Positions 32,321-32,741 of a stretch of 32,741 nt of DNA are shown in pieces. The notes beneath the pieces were generated by a model that was given only the letters and a program-made list of their open reading frames with translations, was not told the origin of the DNA and ran no database searches. Source of the DNA: Synergistales bacterium (GTDB lineage: Bacteria; Synergistota; Synergistia; Synergistales; Aminobacteriaceae). Numbering within the stretch: position 1 is the stretch's first letter; each line of letters begins with the position of its first letter. The stretch spans positions 1 to 32,741 of the forward strand of contig BNVG01000006.1 in NCBI GenBank assembly GCA_025997935.1, in the 5' to 3' direction. The position numbers were made by a program, and so were the translations under genes.

Positions 32321-32741
32321 CTACCCGTTGTAATAAGCAATTAAAGCCGTTATGTCGTCTCCACAACCCATTTCGCTTGTTTCCGACAACCATTGCTCTA
32401 AATTTTTGCGTACAGCATCCGTACCATGCTCTTTCATAAGACTGAAATATCCTTCGACGGATTTGATATACTCCTCCTGGCTTGCGTAACTGTTGGCAAA
32501 GCCGTCGGTAGTCAGCATAAAAGCATAAGGTCGCGCCGGAACCACCGGAATGGTTCGCTTTATTAGGGTGATGGCTTTTTTCCATGAGTCGGGTTTAGAC
32601 AAAGAATGTGTTTCTGTGCCGAGTATCTTTTCCGTGACAATCAGAGGTTCGACGCCACTATCGCTGATATACGCCATATCTCCGTCGCCAAGCTGGAAAG
32701 CGAATACAAAAGACGGCGTTATCAATAGGCCAAGCAATGTC
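32321..32741 (-). CDS. PP2C-family protein phosphatase (partial, N-terminus outside window)
   Basis: C-terminal part, about 139 residues, of a PP2C-like Ser/Thr phosphatase; the frame stays open to the window end, so the start lies beyond it. Diagnostic elements are FQLGDGD, a LTTDGFANSY segment and a GCGDDITAL segment near the C-terminus, which carry the metal-binding aspartates (TDG, GDD). Conserved sequence before FQLGDGD (TLLGLLITPSFVFA) shows that the apparent TTG start at 32737 is internal. It lies 10 nt upstream of the TerY-C-like gene, and such pairs commonly accompany a vWA (TerY) protein and a kinase, expected beyond the right edge. Base composition is more A+T-rich than in the main block. 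Confidence 0.82.
   Translation of the reverse strand, partial: TLLGLLITPSFVFAFQLGDGDMAYISDSGVEPLIVTEKILGTETHSLSKPDSWKKAITLIKRTIPVVPARPYAFMLTTDGFANSYASQEEYIKSVEGYFSLMKEHGTDAVRKNLEQWLSETSEMGCGDDITALIAYYNG

Noticed and set aside
1..32741. CRISPR arrays, insertion sequences, prophage genes, rRNA
   Set aside because: No spaced repeat array, transposase, integrase, phage structural gene or rRNA sequence was seen on either strand.

Overview
The window is a gene-dense, moderately G+C-rich bacterial chromosome segment. An exported peptide-binding protein with a type I signal peptide and no lipobox suggests a diderm cell. Large hybrid histidine kinases with a shared C-terminal extension, an MCP, peptide transport and a short SerA would suit an anaerobic amino-acid fermenter. 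Synergistota is my best guess, but it is inference from gene content, not something read directly from the sequence.

Layout: (1) 1-848: a 77-bp inverted copy of part of the downstream kinase gene is joined at a 6-bp microhomology to a 5'-truncated moaC-mogA fusion. (2) 913-11050: an operon-like run of hybrid kinase, FIST sensor protein, paralogous hybrid kinase and smc, with smc starting inside the second kinase gene. (3) 11189-16029: a methyl-accepting chemotaxis protein, a DEAD-box-type RNA helicase behind a consensus promoter and a terminator-like leader hairpin, and a HAD phosphatase. (4) 21450 down to 16064, minus strand: promoter, tRNA-Gln(UUG), glmU, prs, a DUF362 protein and rqcH. (5) 21595-22320: a plus-strand PHP phosphoesterase. 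(6) 29740 down to 22337, minus strand: a dipeptide/oligopeptide ABC transporter operon (binding protein, intercistronic terminator, two permeases, two ATPases) running straight into serC and serA. (7) 29741-30138: a divergent A+T-rich control region. (8) 30139-31789: serB and a secreted WG-repeat protein. (9) 31790-32741: a visibly more A+T-rich edge with a two-way terminator and two minus-strand genes, a TerY-C-like zinc-ribbon protein and a PP2C-type phosphatase cut by the window end.

Functional logic: the three serine-synthesis genes (serC, serA, serB) flank a peptide uptake system, linking peptide import to one-carbon and amino-acid metabolism. glmU, prs and rqcH share a transcript with a tRNA, tying envelope precursors, PRPP supply and ribosome rescue together. 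The strongest items for follow-up are the inverted junction at the left edge, which has the shape of an amplification or assembly chimera, the attenuator-like helicase leader with a hairpin that competes for the ribosome-binding site, the kinase-FIST-kinase-smc unit, and the PP2C/TerY-C pair at the right edge.
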